Origin: Aedes albopictus
Taxonomy: Eukaryota; Arthropoda; Insecta; Diptera; Culicidae
Reading direction: 5' to 3'
DNA: 64,000 bases
Assembly: GCF_035046485.1 (NCBI RefSeq)
Contig: NC_085138.1
Coordinates: forward strand, 272,099,694-272,163,693
Shown: piece after piece, positions 11,787 through 23,519 of the stretch
Layout of the letters: every line of letters starts with the position of its first letter
Numbering within the stretch: the first letter of the stretch is position 1
The notes under the pieces: model-generated
What the model was told of the DNA's origin: nothing
What the model saw: the letters and a program-made list of their open reading frames with translations, nothing else
Database searches by the model: none
Made by a program: the position numbers and the translations under genes

Positions 11787-12696
11787 TTGCTACTGTTTAT
11801 TAAGCTCAAATATTACAAAGAGATAGTAGCTTTTATGTATTTGATGCAATTGCATTTTCATGTATAACTAACTTGTGTAACCAAATATGATCATAAAAAA
11901 TCTGTTGACAAAAGACTGAGAAATGTATTATGATACATTTTATCAAAAATCTCTCAAAAGCGTAAATTTCATTACTCCTTAGTACTCGTGGAAAGATATC
12001 TCGGAAACAAAATGTCCAAACGGCATGAAATTTAATAGCATACTACTTGGATGCTGTAGCTTTCATTTGATGCTGAGAGAACTCAAATCGATTGACACAC
12101 GGCTGATTCATTTATTATGAAGCATTTTGTCAAAGACCTCTTAAAAAGTTAAGTTGTATTACTCCAAAGTACTCCCCGAAAGATATCTCGGCTACAAAAT
12201 GTCCAATCGGAATGAAATTCAAAAGCGTTCTTCTAGGGTGCAGTAGCTTTCGTTTCGGGCCTTAAGAACCCGAATCGGTTGATAGACGGCTGAGAAATTT
12301 ATGGTGATACACTTTGTCAAAAATATCTAAAATAATTAAGTTGTACCACTCCCTAGCACTCTTTGAAAGATATCTCGGTAACCGAACGTCCAATCAAAAT
12401 AAAATTCAATAGCGTTCTACTAGGATGTAGTAGCTTTCATTTGCTTCCAAGAGAACTCAAATCGGTCAACAGACGGCTGAGAACCGTGAGTGACATTTTT
12501 TTGTAACATACATACACACACACACACACACATACACACACACACACACATACACACACACGCACATACAGACATTTGCTCAATTCGTCGAGCTGAGTTG
12601 ATTGGTATATGTGACTCGGCCCTGCGGGCCTCGGATCGAAAGTCGGTTTTCCAAGCGGTATTTATACCCTTCTTATGGGTGTAAGAAGGGTAAAAA
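11787..12696. mobile_element. second copy of the tandem-unit/(CA)n/hairpin composite element
   Basis: It has three to four of the same units, a CA run (12510-12573), the GACTCGGCCCTGCGGGCCTC block and the hairpin ending GTAAGAAGGGTAAAAAG. It lacks the SINE found in the first copy. It opens with the GATATTTTTGCTACTGTTTA segment that lies outside the hairpin in the other copy. Confidence 0.6.
12510..12573. repeat. (CA)n microsatellite
   Basis: CA-rich run inside the second composite element. Reading frames across it encode only Cys/Val or Thr/His repeats and are not genes. Confidence 0.9.
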
Positions 12697-12922
12697 GACA
12701 TTCGCATTGGAACTTGGCCTGCTTCTCTTTAACTTAGTGTTCTTAGAGCACTTCCACAGTTTTAAATTGAAGGGCTTTCTTTGCCTGCCATTCCATGAAT
12801 GTATACATTGTGTGGCAAGTACAATGATGATGAAAATTTTCCCGACCGGAACGGGAATCGAACCTGCCGTCTCCGGATTGATGATCCATAGCCTTAACAA
12901 CTAGGGTAACTGGGGATTCCTA
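12697..12922 (-). mobile_element. tRNA-derived SINE (Feilai-like), minus strand
   Basis: On the minus strand the head reads GTTAAGGCTATGGATC then a perfect B box GGTTCGATTCC (12852-12863 region) and CCGTTCCGGTCGGG. A body containing CATTGTACTTGCCACACAAT follows, and it ends in CCAATGCGAATGT. I recall this as a very common Aedes SINE type; the family name is from memory. Confidence 0.75.
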
Positions 12923-13310
12923 TATATGGTTCAAAACTTATTCGCTGGATCAGAATATTAAAAATAACACGACGTCGCGTGTTACTTCATCACACTTTAT
13001 AGAAAAATCAATGAAAAACACATAAATTTTTGTTTGTAATGATGCTAAGGAACTATTAACTCTCGAGTGATCGTGCTGTTGTATTTTGTACAACATGTTG
13101 AAAAAATCTCGCTTTTTGTACTCAGCATTGGCGTGGGGCTGATCATTTGTCAACAAAGAATGGTAGAACCAGTAGGTAGAACATGTTACCTAATCAATGA
13201 AATAACAATGTAGCTTTTTCAACTAAATGTGCGAAAAATATTTTCCAACAGCATGTGATCGATCGAGAATTATTGTTCAGATTTGAAATTATCGTTCATT
13301 TTCTTTGCAG

Positions 13311-13392
13311 TGTTCATCCACATCCCTACAGCATGGCCGGAAGGAAGAACCGTGTCGTTAAGGGTCCATCATCTTCTCCTTACCATCAATAA
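13311..13392 (+). CDS. Mlf: myeloid leukemia factor (MLF), terminal exon
   Basis: After the acceptor TTCTTTGCAG, the first base completes the Ser codon split at 2480. The frame then reads VHPHPYSMAGRKNRVVKGPS ending SSPYHQ and TAA. The HPYSMA...RR/RK C-terminus is typical of MLF proteins, and the phase match supports the join. The AATAAA at 13389-13394 overlaps the stop and could serve as a polyadenylation signal. Confidence 0.8.
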
Positions 13393-14689
13393 ACCCGGAA
13401 TCAATATAAACAATGTTAAGTAAATGACAACGCGTAATCCTTTTCTCGTAGATTCGACAATTTTAGCTATTACAACGCGTGCTAAGGTAAAATAAATTCT
13501 ATTGACTGATAAACAATCAGCATTGCTAATTGCAATCACATTCATTAGGAGTGTTTTAATTTTTGTTTGTCTCGCGATTCTGGAGAAGCCACCGAAAAAG
13601 GCACGCGATAAGTTTAACATCTTGTATGTAAGAAGTGAATCGCTTTCAGTTTCATCTGGAAAGCTAAACATGTATGGGTATGGAAAATATATGGTACAAT
13701 AAACAGTGCTTACTCAACTATCTATAGCCACCTTTTTCAAACTATGGGTCGCGACCCACCAGCCCCATACGGAATATACGCGTCAGTAAAGAAGTTTGAG
13801 AAAGGCTGATCTATGGAACATAACATACTTCACAGATCGTGTGGCCATACCTCCTTTTATTAGAATTGATTCACAAGATATTCCATGCATTAGCGTGGAA
13901 TCGGGTATATACATACATACACATATTAATTTAGATAATTTTATTCGTAGAACCATCATATATGTTTTATGTTATACACATAGTTTTTAGATTTACTACT
14001 GTTTCAGTTGATAACATTGTTTTAGCAAGAGGTTAGTATTAATTCGGTTTTAATAAGATGTAACAATTTATTTACTCACAGGTCAATTTAGCAATGGGAA
14101 TGTGCCTCAGCGCAATTTCCTTGTTGGACAAATGCCGTCTACAAATTGCAATGCTCATTCTTTTAAACGGCGTTATTTTGATTTATGAGCACAATCTTTG
14201 AAAATGTCATTTGCTCTGCTAGTTAATTCAAGAAATATTCAAATTTCTCCCGTCTGTGAATAGTGGATATGCAGCTTCTCTGTTGTTCAAGCTCATTCCA
14301 CCCTACATATATATGTCAAACAAGCCTAATAACTTGAATCTTTCTGCCAAAATGTGGAACTGTTTTGAAAATTAGTTAAATCATCTAAACTTGCATGGAT
14401 TTTTGTTTTCAACGATTTATCCATAATATTTGCCTGATCAATCATAACTAATCTAGAAAAAAAAAAGATAATTCCTCAACATTATCAAGCCAACCTCACA
14501 CGTAAACTTGAGCATCAGTTCCAAAATTGTCACCCCAACCCCTAAAGCCAAATATTTCGGTACCAAAAATAGGCAAGACTACGAGTTACTACAGAGTTCA
14601 GAAGCTACTACATCTTCTCTGGCGATGACATCAAAATTTTATTCAACTCCGGCAAATGTATGCTTTTTGTTAAATACGGTATAGCACAT
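13393..14689. other. no gene recognised
   Basis: 3' flank of MLF, AT-rich. Short reading frames (e.g. 13369-13702 on both strands) have no recognisable domain or splice context. Confidence 0.5.
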
Positions 14690-14890
14690 TTAGTTCACCA
14701 CTGGACTATCGCACGAGTTTTAAAGACAACAAATCAACTCGGTTTATTCAGAGCACTTATTCAGCATAAATCAAAGAAATAATGCGCTGAAGACGTCAAC
14801 TGGATTTGATGCAATTGCGCACTTTTATTAACGTTTTCGCACTTATGAAGACAGAGTGCGCAGTCAAGTGGTGAACTAAATGCGGAATAT
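14690..14890. mobile_element. MITE, GCGCATTTAGTTCACCAC family, copy 1
   Basis: The ends CATTTAGTTCACCACTGGAC and its inverse (AAGTGGTGAACTAAATG) bracket about 200 bp containing GATGCAATTGCGCACTTTTA. A second full copy is at 24280-24516, and a terminal fragment lies near 45890-45962. Confidence 0.75.
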
Positions 14891-15462
14891 AATGACGATG
14901 AATTGGGCGAGCACTGAAACAAAATGAATACACTAAATAATACGAAGAGGTTACGTATTTTTCTAGGCTAGATGAGAAAAAAAATAATGTAATGACAACA
15001 AGTGTGGAAATGTCTTACACAGTAATTTGGTGTAATTGTGGCAGTTGTAGATTTTTCGTTCATTTGATTTAAACGTGATTGAAAAGTGATCGCTGAAGGT
15101 GAAATAAAAATTACTTTAATTTATTGAAATAAGACAGTTTTTATATTTCTATTCGTTGTATATTGTGAAATTCATTATTAATGATTTAAAATATGGCTTA
15201 CACAATAGTTGCACTTGTACTCATCGTTGGTCGTTTACTGCTTGAAATGTAAATGGGTTTTACTCACGGTGACTGCAGACACGATTTCTGTGAATTAGCT
15301 ATATGGGTCTTGTTTAATGCTTTACTTCCCCTAGGTTGCTCTAGACACAGGCAATTCTTATGCGTTAGTGAATCCCAAATTAGAATGTCGACGACGAACT
15401 TCGCTGAAGTTTTGACTCCCGAAATTCGAACTTTCTCTCACATGATCAATAATTGATCTGAA

Positions 15463-15951
15463 ATGAATGTAGGTATGTACAACTACCTTCGGTCAGTTCA
15501 TAGCCAGCTATCGCATACGGCAGACGCGTTTCTTTTTGCTCCTCGCTCGTACACGTTCACAGTTCGTGGGAAAATGAATAGTATGCGGGAAAATACGCTT
15601 GTTATTGACCTTAGCGTCCTTCCAGTTCGGCCGAGCGTCGCGTATGTGCAGAAGTTTTTAGAGGATCAAATTAAACTGCAGTTTGAGGATGTCAATAGTA
15701 TACAATTGCACCACACCCGCAATTTTGTACTCATAGAAATCAAAATGCTTGACAAAGAAATTGCATTACGTTACCAATTGAACCACAATTGGAAGCGATC
15801 TATAGGGCACTGCATTGTTTTGAATTTGTATGGGATTTTGACGTTTCTTGGCCTTGTTGTTTACAAAATTTCTGTAAGAGTGAAAGTGAAGGAGAGAATT
15901 TCATGCAGTGCCCTATTGTTTGTGCGGACAAAGCATTTAAGATCCCGGTAG
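15463..15951 (+). pseudogene. LINE ORF1-like N-terminal fragment, broken by two MITEs
   Basis: From an internal Met at 15574 the frame reads MNSMRENTLVIDLSVLPVRP ... VAYVQKFLEDQIKLQFEDVN ... FVLIEIKMLDKEIALRYQLN, resembling the N-terminus of ORF1 proteins of mosquito non-LTR elements (recognised from memory, not certain). At 15805-15913 a 109-bp MITE enters. Beyond it, a frame reading VCADKAFKIPV looks like the natural continuation but is shifted. At 15951 a second MITE begins. After that element (19412 on) a short frame IEVTMHEPFYEVT may continue the remnant. Non-functional. Confidence 0.45.
15805..15913. mobile_element. 109-bp mini-MITE, copy 1
   Basis: Ends GGGCACTGCA and TGCAGTGCCC are flanked by TA. 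The copy at 32633-32741 is also exactly 109 bp and differs at only a few positions. Inner sequence includes TTGTATGGGATTTTGACGTT. Confidence 0.8.
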
Positions 15952-17267
15952 GGGTAGGCGGGGCAATATGGACACCCTAAGGTTTTTGCCAACTTTACCT
16001 GGCAAGATGTCAAAAAAGTTTAGTAGTTTTTTGATACATGTAGGATACATTAAAGTCTATTTAGCATCTATTGCTCACGAAGAAAAATGATTTATCCACT
16101 TAAAAAAATGTTATGAAAAATGTTAGTTTTTCATGACCTACTTCAAGCATACGGGGCAGAATGGACACCCCCATGGGGCAGTATGGACACCATGAGACTT
16201 TTACGAATTTCGTACATTATTTACACCTATAAAGTCATTTCATTACAAAACAACTATTATGGATGAATAACACTAGTTTACAGCATTTTTGAACTCGGTA
16301 AGCTGATGATCATTTTTGGTGTAGAATCATGCCCTGAGTTCGAAAACGCGAAGGAAAAAAATTACAGTAGAGCGGAAAATTTTTCGACTTTCCATACAAG
16401 GTTGATGATTTGAAATCGATTTTTGTTCTATTTTTAAGCAACGTCGCTCACTTCACACACCTCATTCTCCGTAATCAATGCTCCGATTGAGCTGAATTTT
16501 TTACTGTAACTCGCCTACATATGATATGTCAAATAAACGTCGAGAAAGAATTTTTAAGTTGATTTTTTCTTATTGAAAAAAAAATACATTTCTTCAAAAA
16601 AATTAGGGAATTTTGCTAAAATTTAAGAAGATCGTCCCTAAAACTCGCCAATATCTTGAATTTCATCAATCTGATGCAAAACCTGTATTCAGATGACCGA
16701 ATGGTATTGTATTCAGCTTTTAATTTATGGAAAAAGATTTAAAATTGGTTGAACAAAACGCAATATATTTGAATTTCAGTAAATTACATATTTTGAAAAG
16801 TTGCAAAACTCGATATTGAGCTAAATCTCAAAAACTGTTCTACTTTAAATTTTTTGAAGGTCGGTTTCGAAATCAGCACTAAATTGTGCTTCAAAAATTT
16901 TGGTCGTTGACAGAAGTTCACGACTTTCGTTTTATTTTGTAAACTTGTGTAATACACCGAAGTAGTTCATTTTTGTTCAGTCAATTTAAATTCAGGCTGT
17001 TTTTGATAAAGCTTCGTTTTTGTCGGCATGTACAGCTGTGCCTAGAACAACTATTTTCCACTGCTGTCGTTTTTTGACCAATTTGTTTCACCCTATGTCT
17101 ACTATTGTGAACATTTAACCGAAAATATACTGAAATCGAAGAATTTGGTTGGTTTGTGATTTAGGTTATATTATTCCCTTGCCGCTTCTTTCAAAAAGGT
17201 GAGTGTCCATTTTGCCCCAGCAGCAGAAGATATATCCAAACTTGATTTTTGATATAATGAAGAAGAA

Positions 17268-19074
17268 GAGAGCTTAAACGCCGACGAAGTTTCCATCGCC
17301 GCTAGAAATGTTCCTCCAAATGGCCAAATGTTCAGTTCCATTCATGTCAACGATTGTATGATCTCCAGGGCCGCATCGCAACTCAAATCATCCAATAATC
17401 CTGGACCGGACGGCATTCCATCGGCATTCCTAAAAAAACACATCTCCTGCTTACTAGATCCACTTCAACGCCTCTATCGCTTGTCACTTTCCAGCGGCGT
17501 ATTCCCTTCCTGCTGGAAACTCGCTCATATGTATCCTGTACACAAAAAAGGAAGCAAACGTGACGTGGATAACTATCGTGGAATTACCTCATTGACTGCC
17601 ATCTCCAAGCTGTTCGAGCTCATCATCATGGAGCCTTTGCTCTCACATTGCAAGCATGTTCTGAGCCCTGACCAACACGGGTTCACTGCTGGTCGCTCCA
17701 CTTCCACGAATCTGCTTTGCCTCACTTCTTACATCACTCAGAGTATGATCGAACGTGCTCAGACCGACGTTATCTACACTGACTTGTCAGCAGCCTTCGA
17801 TAAGCTGAACCACGCCATTGCGATCGCAAAACTCGATAGGTACGGCATTGGCGGGAGTCTCCTAGCTTGGTTCCGCTCATATCTAACCGACCGTCAGCTG
17901 ATTGTGACCATAGGTGACTGCAAATCGAACTGCTTTAACGCTACCTCCGGCATACCACAAGGAAGTCATCTTGGTCCATTAATCTTCCTGCTCTATTTCA
18001 ACGACGTCAATTTCGTGATTGAAGGCCCTCGGTTATCATATGCCGATGACATGAAGATCTTTCTTCGGATTCACTCAACTGATGATTGCGTCTTCTTGCA
18101 ACAGCAGGTCACGCGTTTTGCTAACTGGTGCTCAACGAACCGAATGATTGTAAATCCAACGAAGTGCTCTATTATTACGTTCTCACGAAAGAAGCAGCCG
18201 ATTATCTTCGTATACAGCATGCTAGGCACAGCTCTCGAACGTGTGCACCATGTCAAGGACTTGGGAGTCATTTTGGATTCGCCGTTGACATTTAGGCAAC
18301 ATATCTCGTACATTATAGAAAAATCGTCCAAGACCCTAGGGTTCATCTTCAGAATAGCCAAAAACTTTTCTGATGTCTATTGCCTGAAATCTTTGTACTG
18401 CTCCCTCGTGCGCTCTACGTTAGAGTACTGCTCTGCAGTTTGGAGTCCCGGGTACAACAATGGCGTCGAGAGGATTGAATCTGTCCAGCGACGCTTTCTC
18501 CGGTTTGCATTACGACGGCTACCTTGGAGAGACCCGTTCCGATTACCCAGTTACGAGAGCAGATGCCAACTGATCGATCTAGATCTACTGCGTACAAGGA
18601 GGGATGCCGCCAGAGCATTGACGATCGCTGATACGTTACAGGGACGAATAGATTGCGGAGCGTTGCTGGAACAAATCGACGTAAATGTCCAGCCGCGATC
18701 ACTCCGCAATAGCATCATGCTGAGACTACCACTTCGACGAACTAACTATGGACAACATGGAGCTTTTGGGGGCTTGATGCGCGTTTTCAATAGGGTGGCG
18801 TCATTCTTCGACTTCCACTTGACACGCATCGCTCTACGTCGTAGTTTTATGTCTTTTTTTAGCAACAGAAATAACTGACGAATTCATTGTTATGTACCTT
18901 AGTTTAAGTTTCAATACCTTGACTGCGCTATTATGTTCCAATTTGTTTGTGTTTGACCTTTGAATTTGTTTTCTAATATTATTGTTATCATAATTATTGT
19001 CATTATTTTTTTTTAACCATCATTGGGGCTCTAGTAAGCCTGTTGATGTAGATCAAATAAATAAATAAATAAAG
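17268..19074 (+). mobile_element. 5'-truncated non-LTR retrotransposon
   Basis: Boundaries come from the empty site in the 50401-51369 copy, which lacks everything between GATATAATGAAGAAGAA and AAAATACAAACATG. The 3' end is an (AAAT)n tail (about 19055-19073), and a short A-rich duplication is possible. No endonuclease or gag-like ORF precedes the reverse transcriptase, so the copy is 5'-truncated and probably dead on arrival. Confidence 0.8.
17328..18878 (+). CDS. non-LTR retrotransposon reverse transcriptase (truncated ORF2)
   Basis: A 516-aa uninterrupted frame. It carries the reverse-transcriptase blocks in order: NNPGPDGIPSAFLKK (about residues 22-36), KKGSKRDVDNYRGI, FTAGRSTSTNL, DLSAAFDKLNH, SGIPQGSHLGPLIFLLYFND and the catalytic SYADDMKIF (YADD), followed by the thumb and the C-terminal SLYCSLVRSTLEYCSAVWSP segment common in jockey/CR1/I-type elements. 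The first Met is simply the first one after truncation; an upstream endonuclease domain is absent. The frame being open suggests recent insertion. The clade (jockey versus CR1/L2-like) was not resolved by eye. Confidence 0.9.
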   Translation: MFSSIHVNDCMISRAASQLKSSNNPGPDGIPSAFLKKHISCLLDPLQRLYRLSLSSGVFPSCWKLAHMYPVHKKGSKRDVDNYRGITSLTAISKLFELIIMEPLLSHCKHVLSPDQHGFTAGRSTSTNLLCLTSYITQSMIERAQTDVIYTDLSAAFDKLNHAIAIAKLDRYGIGGSLLAWFRSYLTDRQLIVTIGDCKSNCFNATSGIPQGSHLGPLIFLLYFNDVNFVIEGPRLSYADDMKIFLRIHSTDDCVFLQQQVTRFANWCSTNRMIVNPTKCSIITFSRKKQPIIFVYSMLGTALERVHHVKDLGVILDSPLTFRQHISYIIEKSSKTLGFIFRIAKNFSDVYCLKSLYCSLVRSTLEYCSAVWSPGYNNGVERIESVQRRFLRFALRRLPWRDPFRLPSYESRCQLIDLDLLRTRRDAARALTIADTLQGRIDCGALLEQIDVNVQPRSLRNSIMLRLPLRRTNYGQHGAFGGLMRVFNRVASFFDFHLTRIALRRSFMSFFSNRNN

Positions 19075-19411
19075 AAAATACAAACATGTTAAGCATGTAG
19101 ATACAGCAAAACTACTTGCATGTGTTCTAGAAATATCAGGTTTTAATCGACCTGCAATATATTAATCACTAAATCTTATTTTAGATGGTGTGAAAATTAT
19201 AATTTCCATGCACAAAAAACGGAGGACGCAACTTTTTCGTGTAAAATCAAGTATAATTTTAATTTTGAATGTTTCTTTCCTGAAACTACGTTTTAGACAA
19301 ATGGACTACCTATATTCTCCATTTAATAAAAATTCAAAAAAGTTCGCATATTTCAAAATATAGAGGGTGTCCATTCTGCCCCGGGTGTCCATATTGCCCC
19401 GCCTACCCCTA

Positions 19412-21147
19412 TGATTGAAGTTACAATGCATGAGCCATTTTACGAAGTGACAACAATGTTGATGATGATATTGGTTTTCACGGGTTATTATACACTACCT
19501 CCTGTCAAAATTCATTCATAAAATCGGCTCGTAAAATAGACTATTGCAGTAAATTTGACAAAAAGCGTAGTCACCTCAACAACAAAACATTGTAGGGGAA
19601 CAGAGTCCAAAATGCCAAGATGGGGTAAAATGGCCCAACTCATAAAATCATTTTTGAATAGGACTGGATCAATAGTATAGGTGAATGGTGTCAAGATATG
19701 TTTGCTTCGAACATTCTTCTAGAAACTAGGCCACCTAACCCACGAAAAATCTTTTGATTTCCCAATGAAAATTGGCTACTTCCGGTTTTTCGTGCTTGCA
19801 ATTAAGGTTTTCTGGTGATTTTATTACCAGCCAAGTGTTTCCAACGAGATTGAGGCACTCATGGAGACGCATGGTTGTTAATGTCTACGCTTTCCATGTT
19901 AGGGGTCATTCAAATATGATGACCATCGTTTTTCGGGGAGGGAGGTAACACTCCATTTATTGAATATACGATAAAAGTGGGACACAGGGCGGAAAAGAAG
20001 TCGGAAATGCCCGAAAACCGATGGACGTAATTTTTTAATGTTTTCATGAAGTGGCATCTTACCCCATGGCAGATGGCCTTTTTGCACCACTTCCGTTTTA
20101 CGAACCAGTTTTTAAAATCGCTAAAAATCGATGAAAATTCAATAGTGTAGTGAATATTTTTGCTGAAGTATCGAGCAAATATTGTCTAGTTGCTGTTACC
20201 ACTTTGAAAGCCAAACAAATGAGGCTAATTATCATTGAAAACGATGAAAGTTTGAAAAATGGCATTTTGCGCCACTTGACCCTACATTTTTCCTGGACAC
20301 GCATCTTACATCACGGTATCGTTAAAAAAAAAATGTCCAGCTGTTAAATCTAGATTATTTTAGGTAATGTTAACAGCACTGCTAGTTAAATTGACAGTGT
20401 TTTAGTGGAATTAACAGGAAAAAGCTGTCGGTTGAGAATCATAGGTATAGCCTTTAATTTTACTATGGAATCAGTAGTTTCCACAACAAAATTTATTGAC
20501 CTCATCTAATCCCCTCCAATCTGCACATCGTTCAAACTGAAAATGGTTCAAACGTCATTCTGCTCATGGAGCGGGCTGGAACGGAAGGCAGAATCAAAAC
20601 AAAGCAGCAAAAACGGTTACCATCAGTGTGTTTTTCGATGTCCACAGGATTACTAGAAGTTCAAATTAAAAAACGAACCCCGTTGGTTTGCATGAGATGT
20701 CGTTCAAACCAACGGGGGTAGACGGTACTTTTTAAAGGTGATGCCAAATTGCAAAAAAAAATATGTTAGTTTCACACCTTATAGTTATACGGAAAATATT
20801 TTCGGTGTACCATATCCCTTTCGTGACGAACCAGCACAATTGTGCTGTTGAGCGGTAACAGGTTTGCATATTTTTTTCATCTGTTTAAGAGCAAGTTTAC
20901 CGGGGGCTACTATCTGGGCGAGTAAAACGATTGCCCACAGAGTTGTCATTTTAGTTTAGTTACCCATTTCCACACCGGTCGCTACTATATTTAGTTACCG
21001 GATTGCGTACCGGTCGTTGCCAAATACTGTTGCGGTATAAACAAAATATTTTGGAAACATATTATGGAAGAATTTCTTCTGGGATTCCCCAGGAATTCCC
21101 TCTGAAACTCTAGCATGAATTTTTACTGAGTATCCTCGAGCAATACG
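19412..21147. other. no gene; partial MITE-like sequence
   Basis: Near 19595-20330 phrases such as CCAAGATGGGGTAAAATGGC, CATCTTACCCCATGGCAGAT and TTTTGCGCCACTTGACCC recur in both orientations and suggest a diverged member of the phrase-repeat MITE group. A 13-bp-arm hairpin (CCGTTGGTTTG/CAAACCAACGG) lies at 20680-20713. No coding exon seen. Confidence 0.4.
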
Positions 21148-21800
21148 TACCCTGTAACGTGGGTAGATCACCTTAGAATGATGCGTTGCGGCGTAAGATC
21201 TACCACCACATCAAATTTTGATCTTGTTAATGTTTTCATGCCTAAAGTGGCCGATCAGTGGTGAGCAGACATTTCAGGATCGAGATTTGATGTGTTTTTT
21301 TAATGTTTTGTTGCTAATCCACATTTTATTTCAGGAGTAATCAGGTAAGTTTTTGCATATTTTATAAATGCTTATTAATCATGATTATGATTGTTTTTCA
21401 AACAAATGCATAACAAAACATACACAACACACACTGACATACATTACATATACATATCTCATTATATATTGGGAAAGGGAGGGACCATCAGGGCACCCGA
21501 TTGAAACAATTTGGACAGGAGCTTGGAACTGCCTCCTCCTTGTTGTTAACATTTCGTGGATTGAGGGCGGGCTCTTCGACCCCATCTATTGGGAGTATTC
21601 TGTCAATCGAGGGCTTGATTTTGCAGTTGTTCGTGAGAACTTTCTTCTGGAAGGAGATTCTTTTCCCCTGACGCGGGTTTCGCGCAAGTGTCTCTGCTTG
21701 CGGGTCCGCACAACCCTTTTTGGCCCTTCATACAGGAGAATGACTGACCACTAACAACAGCACAATCTTGATCAAATCGCTTTTCAGATTATTCCAGTGC
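21148..21800 (+). mobile_element. retroposon head fragment related to 40142-40896
   Basis: CTGTAACGTGGGTAGATCAC through GTAAGATCTACC and the later CATTTTATTTCAG...AGGTAA block match 40143-40345. Further right the similarity is not obvious (GCGGGCTCTTCGACCCC and other G/C-rich stretches). The right limit is a guess. Confidence 0.45.
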
Positions 21801-21879
21801 TATAGGCAGCTGCCTTGCTACAATAGATGGTAGAACAATATCATCATCATCATCATCAGTATCCTCGAGCAATACGTAT

Positions 21880-23200
21880 TCCCCAGGAATCCCTTCCGGG
21901 ATTTTACCTAAAATTTCTACTAGGATTTCTTTTCGGGATTCCTCCGGAAATTCCTCCGGGGATTCCTCCAAGAGTTCCTCCGGAGATTCATTCAGAAATT
22001 CCTTCGGGGATTCCTCACGAAATTCTTCCGGAATTCTCAGATGATTCCTCAAGGAATTCCTCCGGGGATCATTCCTGGAATTCCGTCGGGGATTCCCCCA
22101 AGCATTCTTCCGGCAGTTCCTCCAAGAATTCCTTCGAAAATTCCATCGAGGATTCCTCCAAGAATTCCTCCGGAAATTCCTCCATGAATTCCTCCGGGAA
22201 TTCCTCCAGGAATTTCTCCGGGGATTCCTTCAGGAATTCCTCCGGGGATTCCTTCAGGAATTCCTCCGGGGATTCCTTCAGGAATTCCTCCGGGGATTCC
22301 TTCAGGAATTCCTCCGGGGATTCCTTCAGGAATTCCTCCGGGGATTCCTTCAGGAATTCCTCCGGGGATTCCTTCAGGAATTCCTCCGGGGATTCCTTCA
22401 GGAATTCCTCCGGGGATTCCTTCAGGAATTCCTCCAGGGATTCCTTCAGGAATTCCTCCGGGAATTGCTTCAGGAATTCTTCCGGGAATTCCTTCAGGAA
22501 TTCTTCCGGGAATTCCTTCAGGAATTCTTCCGAGAATTCCTTCAGGAATTCTTCCGGGAATTCCTCAAGGAATACCTCCGGGAATTCCTCCGAGTATTTC
22601 CTCCGGGAATTCCTCAAGGAATACCTCCGGGAATTCCTCCGAGTAATTCCTCCGGGAAGTCCTCCGAGTATTCCTCCAGGATTTTCTTCGAGGATACCTC
22701 CGGGAATTCCTGCGGGAATTCCTCCAGGAATTCCTCCGAGGATCCCTCCAGGAATTTCACTGAGGATTCCTCCAAGAATTCCGCCGAGGATTCCTCCGGG
22801 AATTTTTCCAATAATTTCTCCAGGAATTCCATTAGGAATCCAGAAATCCCTCCGGGGTTCATTCAGAAATTTATTCGGATGTTCCTTCAGGAAATTCCTC
22901 CGTGGATTTTTTCCAGGAATTCCTCCGGGGATTCCTTCCGGCTATTTCCTGAGGATTGCTCCAGGAATTTCTCCAGGGAATCCTTAGGGAAATTCCTCCG
23001 AGAATTCCACGGGAATTCACCTGAGGAATTTCCGGATGAATTTCTAGGGGACTCTTTGAAGGAATTCTAGGAGGAATCTCCACAGAAATTTTATATGAAA
23101 TTTACGGAGGAACTTCCGGATTAATCCCCGGATAAATTCTTGAGCAATCCTGGAGGATTTCCTGCAATAATCCCCGTAGGAATAACCGGAAGAATTGGGT
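21880..23200. repeat. GGAATTCCTCCG satellite, with a 24-bp higher-order array
   Basis: A degenerate 12-mer (GGAATTCCTCCG) fills the region. From about 22215 to 22435 it is a near-perfect 24-bp unit (GGAATTCCTCCG + GGGATTCCTTCA) repeated roughly ten times. Near 23040 the polarity switches to GGAGGAATT. Because 12 and 24 are multiples of three and the unit is self-complementary, long open frames occur on both strands. They are by-products, not genes. Confidence 0.9.
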
Positions 23201-23519
23201 TCTTTAGGGGTATCCGGATTATTTCATAATCGGATTCTCCATCCAACAATTAGTCGAAATCCAAAATTTCATAATTTTCGGTGTTCGGGAACTATTTTTA
23301 AAATGCATTTAAAGTTTGTATGGGGAAATTTTTTTGTTCGGGTCGAACTGTCACTTTATCGATTGAACTGTCATTCTATCCACAAAAATGAAAACTGTTT
23401 TGTTAATTTAACCATCAAAACAAATGTATTGGAATCCAATAAAATCACGTTATACTCAGAAAAATGAGCTCTTTCGATTAGGCTATAGAAACTAGCAATA
23501 TTTTATTCACTAAACAACC

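Larger units (their letters stand above)
2481..13310 (+). other. large last intron of MLF, filled with nested repeats
   Basis: It begins GTATTATTAG and ends TTCTTTGCAG. Apart from the elements listed separately, long parts hold nothing recognisable: 6320-7708 (with a SINE-like scrap near 6625-6660 matching the start of the 12697 SINE), 8216-9000 and 10355-11639. A 100-bp unit with GATATTTTTGCTACTGTTTA occurs at 10190 and 11787 and partly at 10320. The intron length assumes that no further exon was missed. Confidence 0.7.
15951..19409. mobile_element. TA-flanked MITE (GGGGTAGGCGGGGCAATATG ends) with nested LINE
   Basis: Inverted ends GGGGTAGGCGGGGCAATATG are flanked by TA (15949-15950, 19410-19411). 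The uninterrupted relative at 50401-51369 lies in opposite orientation and is 969 bp. The extra length here is the retrotransposon at about 17268-19074. The terminal phrase recurs inside (GGGGCAGAATGGACACCCCC and GGGGCAGTATGGACACC near 16154-16190, and again near 17212). Confidence 0.85.

Noticed and set aside
15253..15456. 67-codon frame upstream of the ORF1-like fragment
   Set aside because: No domain, no splice context and atypical composition; more likely untranslated element sequence.
22215..22435. CRISPR-like regular repeats
   Set aside because: The 24-bp units are contiguous with no unique spacers, and the setting is eukaryotic.
21827..23083. Long open frames on both strands (up to 386 codons) with NSSGDSFR- or [12 protein letters not shown] repeats
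   Set aside because: They are produced by the 12/24-bp satellite, whose period is a multiple of three and which is self-complementary. Frames open on both strands at once and no non-repeat coding flank exists.
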